Position numbers and translations under genes: made by a program. A stretch of DNA of 64,000 bases from the NCBI RefSeq assembly GCF_003012705.1, contig NZ_PXYL01000017.1, positions 32,095-96,094 of the forward strand, given 5' to 3'. Below the pieces are notes generated by a model. That model searched no databases, had not been told where the DNA came from, and worked only from the letters and a program-made list of their open reading frames with translations. Shown piece by piece: positions 1 through 8,253 of this stretch. Origin of the DNA: Pseudaminobacter soli (ex Li et al. 2025). Lineage in GTDB: Bacteria; Pseudomonadota; Alphaproteobacteria; Rhizobiales; Rhizobiaceae. The first letter of the stretch is position 1, and every line of letters starts with the position of its first letter.

Positions 1-409
1 TCACAATTCGCTCCGACAAGTCCTGTTTCGCCCAAATCAGTCCGACTCAGGGTGCAGTTTGGCCAATGGGGAAAAGGCTCCGCCAGTTTGCGATGGCAGG
101 CCTCCGCGGCACATGACTGGCCGTCCAATCTTCATGACTGAGCGTCCCAATCTGTAGTTACATGCGGCGACAGTGCCGTTTGGCTGTGCAAGGAATTCCG
201 CGGCAACGACATTCGTGTGGATCAGACATTCTGGAGGGCCTCGCAGACTCGTTAACGCGCCACAGAGGGCCGAGCTCTGCGGCTTGCGACCGGACGCCAC
301 AACATGGCGGGGCTCCACTATTACGGTCGCGTTGTCTCAGCACCGACGTGCTGATCGATGGTCCGCTTGCGCGAGTGGGCAGGCTTTGTTGCTTGGGCGG
401 GGGAAGTGC
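1..409. other. Gene-poor left edge
   Basis: No reading frame here has convincing protein character. The long in-frame extension upstream of the adhesin (from position 173) has no signal peptide and unnatural composition, so I treat it as non-coding. A purine-rich ribosome-binding site (ggggaag, about 400-406) sits just before the adhesin start at 410. The promoter was not identified. Confidence 0.5.
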
Positions 410-1837
410 ATGACTTTGAAAGATGACAAATCGACACGAGCAACTGCCCTTGCAGTGACGGCACTCGTTACCACAATCGCCGCTATGTCTATGGCCACAC
501 CAGCACAGGCGCAGTTCGTATGCAGCGATGGCGCCGCGTCCGCCCAAGGCGCGACAGCCACCGGATCAGGCGCCAATTTCGCCTGCGGCCCCGGTGCTAA
601 CGCCACCGGCGCGTCCGGCAGCAACAACACCGCGACCGGGACGGGAGCCAACGCCAGCGGCGACCGTAGCGGGAACACCGCCACTGGCCTTGCCAACGCC
701 TCCGGCGACAATTCCAGCAACTCTGCCTATGGAAACAATACCAATGCCAGCGGCAATGGAAGCACGAACACTGCGGCCGGTGCTGGAGCTATTGCCAGCG
801 GCAACGGCAGCAAGAACATCGCGACGGGGTTCGAAGCTAATGCCGGCGGCGACAACAGCAACAACATCGCGTCCGGGAACCGCGCCAATGCTGTCGGCGC
901 AAACAGCTCGAATCTCGCGTCCGGGAACGGCGCCAATGCCAGTGGCAACAAGAGCAACAACAACGCGTCCGGGACTCGGGCGAATGCGAGCGGTGATATC
1001 AGTTCGAACGTCGCGACTGGCCTGAACGCCAACGCCAGCGGTTCCGGAAGCAGAAACGTCGCGACAGGTGACGGAGCCAACGCTAGCGGCGCCAGCAGCT
1101 ACAACGCCGCGACCGGTTTTCTATCCAATGCGAGCGGTACCAACGCTGGGAACACGGCGACCGGAGCTGGCGCCAGAGCTCAAGGCAACGGCAGCGCGAA
1201 CGTTGCTTTCGGGGTCAGCGCCAACGCGAGCGGGAACGGCGTTGCCAACACCGCCGTGGGTGGCGGTTCGAATGCCACCGGCGCCTATTCTTCCGCATTC
1301 GGAAGTGGCGCCTCGGCGACCTACGCAAACTCTACCGCCATCGGCACCGGTGCCACAGCGACGCGTGCGAACCAGCAAGCCTTCGGTACCGCTACGAATA
1401 CCTACACCATGGCGGGGGTCACCTCGGCAGCGAGCCGCGCAGCCCAGTCCGGACCGCTGCAAGTCGTCACCACCGACAGCGGCGGCAATCTCGGCTCCAG
1501 TACGCTCGGCGACCTTGGCATTGCCGGCACTGCGGACATCGCGGGCATCAATGGACAGATCGCCGGCATCAACAACCGCCTCAGTGATCTCGATGGCAAG
1601 AGCAGCAAGGCCCTCAATGGCGTCTCTATGGCCTTTGCGATGTCGGGCACGCCGTGGGTCATGCCGGAAGAACGCTTCGCTATGTCGCTCAATTGGGGAG
1701 CGTTTCAGGGCACCAACGCCTTGGCATTAAGCGGGGCGCTCCGCCTTGGCGATCATGTGCAAGCCAACGGAGGCGTTGCATATGGCACGAATGGCGGCGG
1801 AGTGGGCGGACGTGTTGGGGTCCGGATAGGTTGGTGA
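410..1837 (+). CDS. YadA-type trimeric autotransporter adhesin
   Basis: A 475-residue secreted surface protein. The ATG at 410 follows a ribosome-binding site and gives a clean signal peptide: charged N-terminus, hydrophobic core, cleavage near APAQAQ at about residue 35. Residues 40-320 are degenerate 14-15-residue repeats of the form GANASG..S.N.ATG, typical of YadA-like head domains that stack as trimeric beta-rolls. A short neck and stalk follow (IAGINGQIAGINNRLSDLDG). The last 75 residues (from KALNGVSMAFAMSG to GGRVGVRIGW) match the YadA C-terminal membrane anchor, which forms a trimeric 12-strand outer-membrane barrel. The likely role is attachment to host or abiotic surfaces. The passenger is short for the family. 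The stop codon overlaps a possible GTG of the next gene, suggesting co-expression. Family assignment is firm; the ligand is unknown. Confidence 0.85.
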   Translation: MTLKDDKSTRATALAVTALVTTIAAMSMATPAQAQFVCSDGAASAQGATATGSGANFACGPGANATGASGSNNTATGTGANASGDRSGNTATGLANASGDNSSNSAYGNNTNASGNGSTNTAAGAGAIASGNGSKNIATGFEANAGGDNSNNIASGNRANAVGANSSNLASGNGANASGNKSNNNASGTRANASGDISSNVATGLNANASGSGSRNVATGDGANASGASSYNAATGFLSNASGTNAGNTATGAGARAQGNGSANVAFGVSANASGNGVANTAVGGGSNATGAYSSAFGSGASATYANSTAIGTGATATRANQQAFGTATNTYTMAGVTSAASRAAQSGPLQVVTTDSGGNLGSSTLGDLGIAGTADIAGINGQIAGINNRLSDLDGKSSKALNGVSMAFAMSGTPWVMPEERFAMSLNWGAFQGTNALALSGALRLGDHVQANGGVAYGTNGGGVGGRVGVRIGW

Positions 1838-1857
1838 AGACGATCGAGAGGAGCTTC

Positions 1858-2379
1858 GTGCGGCGGATTACTCGCGTTCTCATTGCTCTCATGTTGCTGC
1901 AGCTTTGTATGCCTGACAGCGCCAGATCTCAGCAGAAGATGCCAACGACTGTCCCGACACCGACGCCAAAGGCTTCACGCTTGGAGCCGCCTTTACCGAT
2001 CTCGTTGGAGCAGGCGCTCTATCTGATCCGTTCAACTCTGCTCACGCTCAATGACGCCAACCGGTCAGGCAACTACACAGTCTTGCATGATCTTGCTGCG
2101 CCTGACTTCCAGGCGCAGAACTCAGCCGCCGATCTTGGCGAGAATTTCTCCGACCTGCGCCGTCGCAATTTTGATCTCTACGGCGCGGCACTTCTGGCGC
2201 CGCAATTCACCGAGACGCCCGCACTCGATCAAAACGGATTGCTACGCCTGGTTGGCTATTTTCCGACTAAGCCACAGCAGATCAAATTCGATCTCGTATT
2301 CCAGGTCGTAGGCGGGCAATGGCGCCTGATCGCGATAGCCGTCGCCACGCCGGAAGCCGCGCAAACCGCGGCACAGTAG
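1858..2379 (+). CDS. Secreted protein of unknown function, adhesin partner
   Basis: A 173-residue protein whose GTG start at 1858 follows GAGAGGAG. An alternative GTG at 1834 overlaps the adhesin stop codon, so start choice is uncertain by eight codons. The N-terminus (RRITRVLIALMLLQLCMPDSARSQQ) is a signal peptide. A proline-rich linker follows, then a compact domain whose layout (helix with LTLNDANRSGNY, then strands ending in QVVGGQWRLIAIAV) resembles an NTF2-like or DUF4864-like fold. No catalytic residues are evident. Its position immediately after the adhesin suggests it is periplasmic or surface-exposed and acts in adhesin biogenesis or anchoring; that is inference from position only. 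Confidence 0.65.
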   Translation: MRRITRVLIALMLLQLCMPDSARSQQKMPTTVPTPTPKASRLEPPLPISLEQALYLIRSTLLTLNDANRSGNYTVLHDLAAPDFQAQNSAADLGENFSDLRRRNFDLYGAALLAPQFTETPALDQNGLLRLVGYFPTKPQQIKFDLVFQVVGGQWRLIAIAVATPEAAQTAAQ

Positions 2380-2422
2380 CCATAAGGCAAAGCGGCGGGG
2401 TTTCTGTATCTGCCTAGGTAAC

Positions 2423-2545
2423 ATCAGCGGCGGCGCTGTGTTTTGCTTATGGCTCCAGCGCCCCTCGGCCAGCGAACGTGGATGCCAAAGCGCCCGTCGT
2501 CTCGTCTAACCCGAGGCGGTGGGCCCTTTTTTGCGTTTCAACGCA
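2423..2545 (+). repeat. Terminator-bearing intergenic repeat, copy 1
   Basis: This stretch shares an ordered series of blocks with 52422-52545: aacatcagcg, tgtgtttt/tgtgtttg, gcttatg, ggctccagcg, cgaacg, and ccaaagcgcccgtc. Copy 1 lacks a short insert seen in copy 2. The 3' part carries a terminator hairpin. It looks like a dispersed intergenic element rather than a gene. Confidence 0.5.
2500..2531 (+). terminator. Rho-independent terminator after the adhesin unit
   Basis: The arms GCCCGTCGTCTCG and CGAGGCGGTGGGC pair with a few G-U wobbles around a short loop, followed by a run of six T. It lies about 120 bases downstream of the secreted-protein gene and would end that transcript. Confidence 0.6.
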
Positions 2546-2691
2546 GGCTCGACGGCGCAGGGAGTTCTTCCCGACCCGCCTCAAGGTGCTCCCCGGGCGC
2601 AATATCATTTTTCACCGTAGCGGGTGTTGCCCCCCAACGGCGCCCACTCGTTGGAGCCGGGGTGGAAGCAGGTCAACCCCGCAACTTGCCC

Positions 2692-3369
2692 TCACGTCCC
2701 TGTGTGATCATCCTCCCCGTGTTCCGCGCGAGGGGTCGACATGATGAACAATTCATGGCTGGCCCCAGTTTGTCCCCTAGCTGCCAGCGCGTTCAAATAG
2801 CGGTATCTGCTATGTCCTTCGATGAGGAGAAAGCGCTTCTCGGGCAGGGCCGCGCGATGTGCGCGGATGCCCTGGGGGGTCTCCAAGGTGAGGATGGGGT
2901 AGTCCCATGTCCCTGTCTGGTTCATGACGGATACCGGAGGAGACTTTGCCGCAAACTTATTGAACACCTTGAAGTCGTGGTGGGGGTCTAGGTGCGAGTC
3001 TCGGACAAAGACCTGAGACAGGATGCGATTGGTATCCCACCGCTCTTGCCTCCAGCTAAGCGAGTCTAGTGACAGCCAGGCGTAAGGCGAATGCTTCCAG
3101 TGACGGTACACCCATTGCTCTGCGATTTGGGGATGGAGGTGCGCCAACCGAGTTTGATTCCGCGCCCACCATTGCGGAAATCTCTCCCGATCACATGTGC
3201 CAAACCCCTGTGGAGCAAGGTCTTCGGGCCACTCCGTGAAGTCCTGCGTAATGTCGAGCAACGTTGTTCCTTCCAACCAACAGCCAGAATCAGTTGAGAG
3301 TATACGGTTGTGAAGGATTATGTCGGGAACGCCCGTGCCAGGGACGCGATTTTCGTGCCCTTGTCGCAT
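2692..3369 (-). CDS. Conserved hypothetical protein, 225 aa
   Basis: The translation has natural composition and ends in a recognisable segment (LLIEGHSRYRYLNALAARGQ) resembling the substrate-like loop seen in ParB-like or uncharacterised phage-type proteins. It is rich in Trp and His (WARN, YRHWKHSPYAW, DSHLDPHHDF), which could mark a metal or nucleic-acid site. No signal peptide or membrane segment is seen. The start at 3369 is the first ATG, with alternatives a little inside. It stands alone between the adhesin unit and an IS3 element. I do not recognise the family with certainty. Confidence 0.6.
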   Translation of the reverse strand: MRQGHENRVPGTGVPDIILHNRILSTDSGCWLEGTTLLDITQDFTEWPEDLAPQGFGTCDRERFPQWWARNQTRLAHLHPQIAEQWVYRHWKHSPYAWLSLDSLSWRQERWDTNRILSQVFVRDSHLDPHHDFKVFNKFAAKSPPVSVMNQTGTWDYPILTLETPQGIRAHRAALPEKRFLLIEGHSRYRYLNALAARGQTGASHELFIMSTPRAEHGEDDHTGT

Positions 3370-3568
3370 TCGCCGGTCATGGGCAGCTAGATTTTGGCGA
3401 AGTTTTAGTCGGCGGGGTTCGGGATCGGACTACTGACAGTCGATATCCGTCTGCAGCTTCGACGGGTTGACCTGCCACTGAGAATTTTGATCTGATCCCC
3501 GAAAACTGGACCGTTCAGAATTGGAGTTTTCCGCTGTAATTTCCCGGTTGGGAGAGGAGCGGAGAGCG

Positions 3569-3835
3569 ATGAAGGCCTCGAAGTTTTCGGACGCCCAGAA
3601 GGCGTTCATTCTGAAGCAGGGAGCGGACGGCATTCCGGTGGCGGAGATCTGCCGCCGCGCGGGGATCAGCCAGGCGACCTACTTCAACTGGAAAAAGAAG
3701 TATGACGGGCTGCTGCCGACGGAGATGAAGCGACTGAAGCAGCTTGAGGATGAGAACGGCAAGCTCAGGAAGCTGGTCGCCGACCTGTCGCTGGACAAGG
3801 AGATGCTGCAGGACGTGATCCGCCGAAAACTGTGA
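3569..3835 (+). CDS. IS3-family transposase OrfA
   Basis: An 88-residue DNA-binding protein. Residues 1-50 contain the helix-turn-helix of IS3 OrfA (FSDAQKAFILKQGADGIPVA then EICRRAGISQATYFNWKKKY), followed by a leucine-zipper coiled coil (MKRLKQLEDENGKLRKLVAD). The ATG at 3569 has a GAGAGGAGCGGAGAG-type ribosome-binding region. The stop overlaps the start of orfB as GTGA. In this family a -1 frameshift near the end of orfA makes the OrfAB transposase; a short A run (cgaaaac) just before the stop is a candidate slip site. Confidence 0.9.
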   Translation: MKASKFSDAQKAFILKQGADGIPVAEICRRAGISQATYFNWKKKYDGLLPTEMKRLKQLEDENGKLRKLVADLSLDKEMLQDVIRRKL

Positions 3836-4671
3836 GGCCTGGTCGCAAACGCGAACTGGTGGCGGATACCTGTACTGAGTGGAACGTGTCGATCCGGCGA
3901 GCCTGCCGGGTTCTGGAGTTCGACACCTCGTCCTATCACGACAAGTCCCGTCGCCGCGATCAGGCCGGCATCGAAGCGCGGATCAAAGACATCTGTGCAA
4001 CGCGGGTTCGGTATGGCTACCGGCGCGTGCACGTGATGCTCACGCGCGAGGGCTGGGACATCAACATGAAGCGGACCTATCGGATTTACAGGGACTTAGG
4101 GCTTCAACTGCGGAACAAGACACCGAAAAGGCGGGTGAAGGCGAAGCTACGAGATGACCGCCAGCCGGCCGTCGAGCCCAACGACGTGTGGGCGATGGAC
4201 TTCGTTCACGACCAACTCGCGACCGGCAAGAAGATCCGCGTCCTGACGGTCGTCGAGACGTTCTCGCGCTACGTGCCGGTGCTCGACCCGCGCTTCAGTT
4301 ACCGAGCAGAGGACGTGGTCAGGACGCTGGAACAAGTCTGTCCGCGGATCGGCTATCCGAAGACGATCAGGGTCGATCAGGGCACGGAGTTCGTGTCCCG
4401 CGACCTCGATCTGTGGGCCTACAGCAAGGGCGTCACGTTCGACTTCTCGCGGCCGGGAAAGCCAACCGACAACGCTTACATCGAAGCTTTCAACGGCCGC
4501 TTCAGGGCGGAGTGCCTGAATGCCCACTGGTTCCTGACGCTTGCCGACGCGGCCAAAAAGTTGGAGGATTGGCGCAGATACTACAACGAGGTGCGCCCAC
4601 ATGGCGCAATCGGACACAAGGTCCCGATCTCGTTGATCAATCCCGATGGCGCCACCAGCCCGCCATCGTGA
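3832..4671 (+). CDS. IS3-family transposase OrfB (DDE integrase core)
   Basis: A 279-residue catalytic subunit. An HTH_21-type region (YGYRRVHVMLTREGWDINMK) precedes the rve integrase core. The catalytic triad is visible: D in VWAMDFVHDQ, D in IRVDQGTEF, and E in DNAYIEAFNGRFRAECL, spaced as expected. The C-terminus has the usual WRRYYNEVRPHGAIG. It begins at a GTG overlapping the orfA stop, but is probably made mainly as the OrfAB fusion. The frame is intact, so the element may still be active. Confidence 0.9.
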   Translation: MRPGRKRELVADTCTEWNVSIRRACRVLEFDTSSYHDKSRRRDQAGIEARIKDICATRVRYGYRRVHVMLTREGWDINMKRTYRIYRDLGLQLRNKTPKRRVKAKLRDDRQPAVEPNDVWAMDFVHDQLATGKKIRVLTVVETFSRYVPVLDPRFSYRAEDVVRTLEQVCPRIGYPKTIRVDQGTEFVSRDLDLWAYSKGVTFDFSRPGKPTDNAYIEAFNGRFRAECLNAHWFLTLADAAKKLEDWRRYYNEVRPHGAIGHKVPISLINPDGATSPPS

Positions 4672-4772
4672 AACAGCCGGGAAACTCCACCTTCCGGCGG
4701 TCCAAGGAATGGTATCGGATCAAAACCGCTGAGGCACTAATCGCAGCCGGATGAAAGCTCAGTGGCAGGTCA

Positions 4773-5175
4773 ATGGGCTTGTCGATCATCCTTCTCGTCG
4801 TCGCGAATATCCTCGCACGACGCGGCAAGAAATAGCCGTGCGAGCTTTAATTTCACAGTGGTTGCGGCGCCGTCGGCAACCAAGCTGCGCATCCAGAAGG
4901 CAAGTTAAAGTCCTCAAGTTCAGTTGGATCCGCCAGCCATTATGCTCCAAACGCGTAGCTGCGAACGTCCGCTGTCGGGATGCGCCCCGAATGGCCGGAA
5001 ATGGCGCGAACCGGGCAGCTCGGTGCTGAACTCAACTTTGCCCAAAAGCAGACGTCAGCCACGGCAAGCTAGAGGTCGAGGTTGCGCCAAAATAGGTCAT
5101 TCGGCGAACGCGATGCCGGGCTGGAACCAGTGCCGGCATCGTGGATCCCGTTGCGGACCGATATGCCTTGCTGGC
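4773..5175. other. Intergenic region right of the IS element
   Basis: Directly at the IS edge, 4774-4836 encodes a 20-residue hydrophobic peptide (MGLSIILLVVANILARRGKK) on the + strand. It could be the tail of a membrane gene cut by the insertion or a chance frame. The remainder contains short GC-rich segments weakly resembling the intergenic repeat seen at 9911 and 39080 (aaagcagacgtcag at 5046). No other gene is seen. Confidence 0.4.
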
Positions 5176-5886
5176 TTAGGCCACGAGGTCAAGCCGGCGC
5201 GCAAGGTCGGCAAATTCCGCCGCCGACAGGTTCGGCCGCGCGGCAAATTCGATTACCGCATCGAAGGCCTCGCGTGGCGCCTGCTGCTTCATGCCGCCAA
5301 GCAGTGCGGCACGCTCCGCCGGGTTGATGGCCGGGATCATCAGTCGCATGAAGGCCATGGCTTTTTCCGGAGGAAGCGAGCCGACAATGCGGTTTTCGAT
5401 CGCCATCATCTCCGCGTCGGAGAACAGCGACCACAGTTGCGGCGCGGCGACGGTTTCTTCCTCGTGCATGTGCTCGAGGTCGTGCGCGACATAGGTGCCG
5501 AAGGCGAGGTAGAGGCGGCGTCCGAGGCCAGGGCGCTCTTCTGCGCTGGCCGCCTCGATGCTCGCCAAAAGCGTCTCGAGCTCGGCAAAGGTGGCGCGAT
5601 GGTCGTCATGCTGATGGTCGAGACGATCGACAGAGGCAGCGCCGCGCGTCCGCAGCGCGTCATGAATATGACGGTCCTCATGCTCGAGATGGGCGGCGGC
5701 GAGCACCAGAAGCGCGCGCATATCCGACAGCAGGTCCGCCGTCGCGCGGGCATCGCCGAAATCAACATTGCCGAGCCGGGCGAGAAGATCACATTGGGCT
5801 TTCCGAAGGCCCTTGTGAATGGGGCCGTAGATATCATGGCGGTCGTTCAAATCGGTGATCTTGGTAAGATGAAGTGAATGGGGCAT
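5176..5886 (-). CDS. Hemerythrin HHE domain protein
   Basis: A 236-residue cytosolic protein. I place the start at 5886 (MPHSLHLTKITDLNDRHDIY) rather than the longer frame. Metal-ligand candidates appear in helical order: H of RHDIYGPIHKGLR, H and E of LAAAHLEHEDRHIHDAL, H of DHQHDDHRATFAEL, and H-E of YVAHDLEHMHEEE. This is the four-helix diiron hemerythrin pattern (HHE). The C-terminal 90 residues (from LWSLFSDAEMMAIENRIVGS) form an additional helical region common in rhizobial members. Such proteins bind O2 or NO or sense redox state; the exact role here is unknown. Confidence 0.8.
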   Translation of the reverse strand: MPHSLHLTKITDLNDRHDIYGPIHKGLRKAQCDLLARLGNVDFGDARATADLLSDMRALLVLAAAHLEHEDRHIHDALRTRGAASVDRLDHQHDDHRATFAELETLLASIEAASAEERPGLGRRLYLAFGTYVAHDLEHMHEEETVAAPQLWSLFSDAEMMAIENRIVGSLPPEKAMAFMRLMIPAINPAERAALLGGMKQQAPREAFDAVIEFAARPNLSAAEFADLARRLDLVA

Positions 5887-5952
5887 GAAACGCTCCGAAA
5901 TTTGCGCGAGTCTGGCAGCTTTGAAGCTCCGCGATCCGTTCAATAGGGGTGG

Positions 5953-6048
5953 CGGAAATTACGTATTATCGCTGGCGAGTTGAAGGGCGATCAGGTGAAG
6001 CGCCTGAGGGAATTGGAAGCTGAGAACGCCGGGCTTCGGCGGGCGGGG
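5953..6048 (+). pseudogene. IS3-family OrfA relic
   Basis: Two frames on the + strand read EITYYRWR and then ELKGDQVKRLRELEAENAGL, matching the helix-turn-helix end and leucine-zipper of an IS3 OrfA. They are joined by a small deletion that breaks the frame. Nothing else of the element remains. Confidence 0.65.
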
Positions 6049-6280
6049 CTTGTATGGATCCCGTTATAAAGGAATCGGATGTGTCCAAACGACGGGCATG
6101 CCGGGCTCTCGGCCAGCATCGTTCCACACAGGGCATAGTCGCCAGGACGTCGGACGACGAGGCGGCATTGACCGCCGACATCACTGAATCCGACGCTAGT
6201 GCGCCACCGGAGATGGCGCACAGCAACGTCGCCGCAAGAAACGCTACCTTCAAAGATCTATCAATAGCAGGGTGATCCAC
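5966..6280 (-). CDS. Small secreted protein, 3' end replaced by an IS relic
   Basis: The 104-residue frame starts with a good signal peptide (RSLKVAFLAATLLCAISGGALAS). The mature part has two cysteines (CVERC) and resembles short secreted rhizobial proteins with a DTSDSFITGSIQ-like tail. The last 25 or so residues are antisense to the IS3 OrfA relic at 5953-6048, so the native C-terminus has probably been lost. Function unknown; it may be non-functional. Confidence 0.45.
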   Translation of the reverse strand: MDHPAIDRSLKVAFLAATLLCAISGGALASDSVMSAVNAASSSDVLATMPCVERCWPRARHARRLDTSDSFITGSIQAPPAEARRSQLPIPSGASPDRPSTRQR

Positions 6281-6778
6281 TATGTTCCCCTTTTCTCAGT
6301 GTGTTGCGCGCATCGTTTCATGCAATTTTGTGATGTAACTGCCGTTGAAAGCAGTAATTATACTAATACAAGCAAAGTAATGCAGCAAAATATTGGCTGA
6401 AAATAACTCAATAATTCCAGAAAATACGAGGAATACGGCAGCAATCACGCAATTTTCTATTTGTTGATAACTTATTTTGCATGGCAGATGGTTGCTGTCA
6501 CTGCCTTGGTGCGACATTGGGACTCTCTGTCATGAAAATGAGACGGATAGTCATGATGCCCTAAGCCGAACCCTTGGGAGGTGGCTTCTTTCGGCTTTCG
6601 GAGCGGTGGCAGATGGCAATTCGGCTACCGTCCTGAGCGGTTTCGGTAGCTTCCATCGGAGAGACCTCTGCTATCTTGTATTTCGCTGCCGCGCATCAGT
6701 GCCTTTCCAGCCGCCGAGCATGTCGAAAGCGTCCAGGCCATCCAATTGGTCATTGTGATGGGATTGTAGCCGCGAGCT
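6281..6778. other. AT-rich gap
   Basis: Bases 6290-6560 are clearly richer in A and T than their surroundings. A minus-strand frame at 6296-6517 would encode a 73-residue peptide with two hydrophobic stretches (CVIAAVFLVFSGIIELF, ILLHYFACISIITAF) but has no clear ribosome-binding site, so I do not call it a gene. The base composition suggests acquired DNA. Confidence 0.4.
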
Positions 6779-7328
6779 CGCAACGGATCGGCGGCCATGG
6801 CCTTGGCTACACCCGCATTTGGGCAGTCCTTCCCGACCGTCGAGGAGGTCTTGTTCGATCGCGAAATACCAGTGCTCGGCAATCCGGAGGGCGATGTCAC
6901 GGTAGTGGAATATTCGGAATTAGGTAGCAACTGCCACCAAACGGGCAGTTGCTACCTAATTCCGCTTTTCTGTCTGCTTACAAGTTGCCCAATCCGATTC
7001 ATCCATCCGTTCATGCGTCGAGCCAGGTGCTTGCGTCTGGCGATCGCTACGAAAAGGCGCTCGGCGCCTGATGGTGACACCGGCGCGTCTGCGCAAGGAG
7101 GAGGTGGAGGCCGTCCTCGCCGAGGCCGGGCTCGATCCATCCGACCTCTTCGCCGCCTTCAAGGAGGATATGGTCCGGATCGACGGAATCCTCGCCCGCA
7201 ACATGGTCCAGGCCAACGCTTTCGGCTTCGGCGGCGCTCCCGCCTTCATCATCGAGACCCGGATCTACCACGGCGCGATGGACAGGCAGGCACTGCAAGC
7301 GGCCATAGCCACGGCCCGCGAGAACTGA
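6779..7328 (+). pseudogene. DsbA-family thioredoxin-fold protein, broken
   Basis: The N-terminal part (ALATPAFGQSFPTVEEVLFD, then REIPVLGNPEGDVTVVEYSE) and the C-terminal part (EEVEAVLAEAGLDPSDL to GAPAFIIETRIYHGAMDRQA) are those of a periplasmic DsbA-family disulfide oxidoreductase. The expected CxxC active site after VVEYSE is missing: an inverted repeat (6919-6961) and unrelated sequence replace it. Coding resumes out of frame at VLASGDRYEKALGA (about 7029-7069), and a one-base deletion near 7070 breaks it again before MVTPARLRKEE. The initiator region is also degraded. The gene cannot make an active enzyme. Confidence 0.75.
6919..6961. repeat. Long perfect inverted repeat inside the dsbA relic
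   Basis: The left arm GAATTAGGTAGCAACTGCC is followed by about 7 bases (accaaac) and its exact complement. The arms are about 20 bp, perfect, and AT-richer than the surroundings. The hairpin sits exactly where the thioredoxin active site should be. It could be a fold-back insertion or a replication-slippage product. Confidence 0.8.
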
Positions 7329-7411
7329 GGCTGAGCGCGTGAGCCGACGCTCAGGAGACATTTCTGCTCGTCGGAAGTTTGATCAGAACGGCCAGTTCTC
7401 TCCAACGTCCG

Positions 7412-7948
7412 CTAATCGTTCTTCGGACGCCAGAAGCTGACGGTCCGTTCTCGGCCCTTGTCAGACATGCTGACGGCTTCAGTGAAGATCTGAGGCAATC
7501 TCGTAATCTTGGGCACCAATCGCCCGTGGATGATCTGGACCATTGCCAAGGTGATGGGCAGCCTGAACCTGCGCGGGCCTGCACTGCCCGGGTTGAGATA
7601 AATAACGTCATCGCGGCTCTCGATACTGGCACGATGAGAATGACCAGAAATCACGAGATTGATGCCCATCATGGCTGGAGCAAACGTCATATCCTTTCGG
7701 TCGTGGATCACGAATATCTTCTGCCCGAACAGCGTCACTTGAAGGGTATCTGGAAACATAGACGCCCACGGCTCGACATCGACATTGCCGCGAATTGCCG
7801 AGACTGGCGCAACACGTTCCAATCTCTCGATGACGGTGGGGTTTCCAATGTCGCCCGCATGGACGATGTGGTCGACGCCTTGGAAAAGCGCAACAGCGTC
7901 CTCACGCAGAAGGCCGTGAGTATCTGAGATCACACCGAGAATGTTCAT
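7412..7948 (-). CDS. YfcE/MJ0936-type metallophosphoesterase
   Basis: A 178-residue cytosolic phosphodiesterase. The dimetal motifs are in order: ISDTHG (D and H), HAGDIG (GD), RGNVD (GN-D), and GHSHRASIE (GHSH). Length and order match the single-domain YfcE/MJ0936 family, which hydrolyses phosphodiester bonds in vitro; the physiological substrate is usually unknown. The start at 7948 (MNILGVISDTHG) is the only sensible one. It is divergent from selO. Confidence 0.85.
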   Translation of the reverse strand: MNILGVISDTHGLLREDAVALFQGVDHIVHAGDIGNPTVIERLERVAPVSAIRGNVDVEPWASMFPDTLQVTLFGQKIFVIHDRKDMTFAPAMMGINLVISGHSHRASIESRDDVIYLNPGSAGPRRFRLPITLAMVQIIHGRLVPKITRLPQIFTEAVSMSDKGRERTVSFWRPKND

Positions 7949-8253
7949 AGAGCCCAGAACTATCAGTCCTCGCTGGCACTGGCGAGAATGCTGACTTCGG
8001 AGTCGTTGGTCTGCGCTTGGAGACCCAGAACGAGGAACACGTCAAGAGTACGCGTACGCATCAGACCCTCGGCCGCTCGCTTCCTTCTAGATATGGAATG
8101 GCGATACGGCGACAACTGACAGCAGCTTCCTGGCTGGACGTCCAATATCAGAAACTGCGATTGGGTTGCGACCCAACAGCCCCTCTCAAATTGTTGGCCC
8201 GCGACCCGCGGCATCCCTATTTAGCTGGTAACCTGAACAAGCCCCGAGATGTC

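Larger units (their letters stand above)
3468..4772 (+). mobile_element. Complete IS3-family insertion sequence (1305 bp)
   Basis: The element is bounded by perfect 15-bp inverted repeats TGACCTGCCACTGAG (3468-3482) and CTCAGTGGCAGGTCA (4758-4772), starting TG and ending CA as in IS3 elements. It carries the two overlapping transposase frames orfA and orfB, both open. The bases flanking the ends (cgacgggt on the left, atgggctt on the right) show no obvious target duplication, so the insertion may be old or one flank may have rearranged. Confidence 0.88.

Noticed and set aside
173..409. Upstream in-frame extension of the adhesin
   Set aside because: No signal peptide, unnatural composition, and a better start with ribosome-binding site at 410.
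1834..1836. GTG start for the secreted partner overlapping the adhesin stop
   Set aside because: Kept only as an alternative because 1858 has the better ribosome-binding site.
6296..6517. Two-helix membrane protein on the minus strand
   Set aside because: No ribosome-binding site and AT-rich composition explains long hydrophobic frames.
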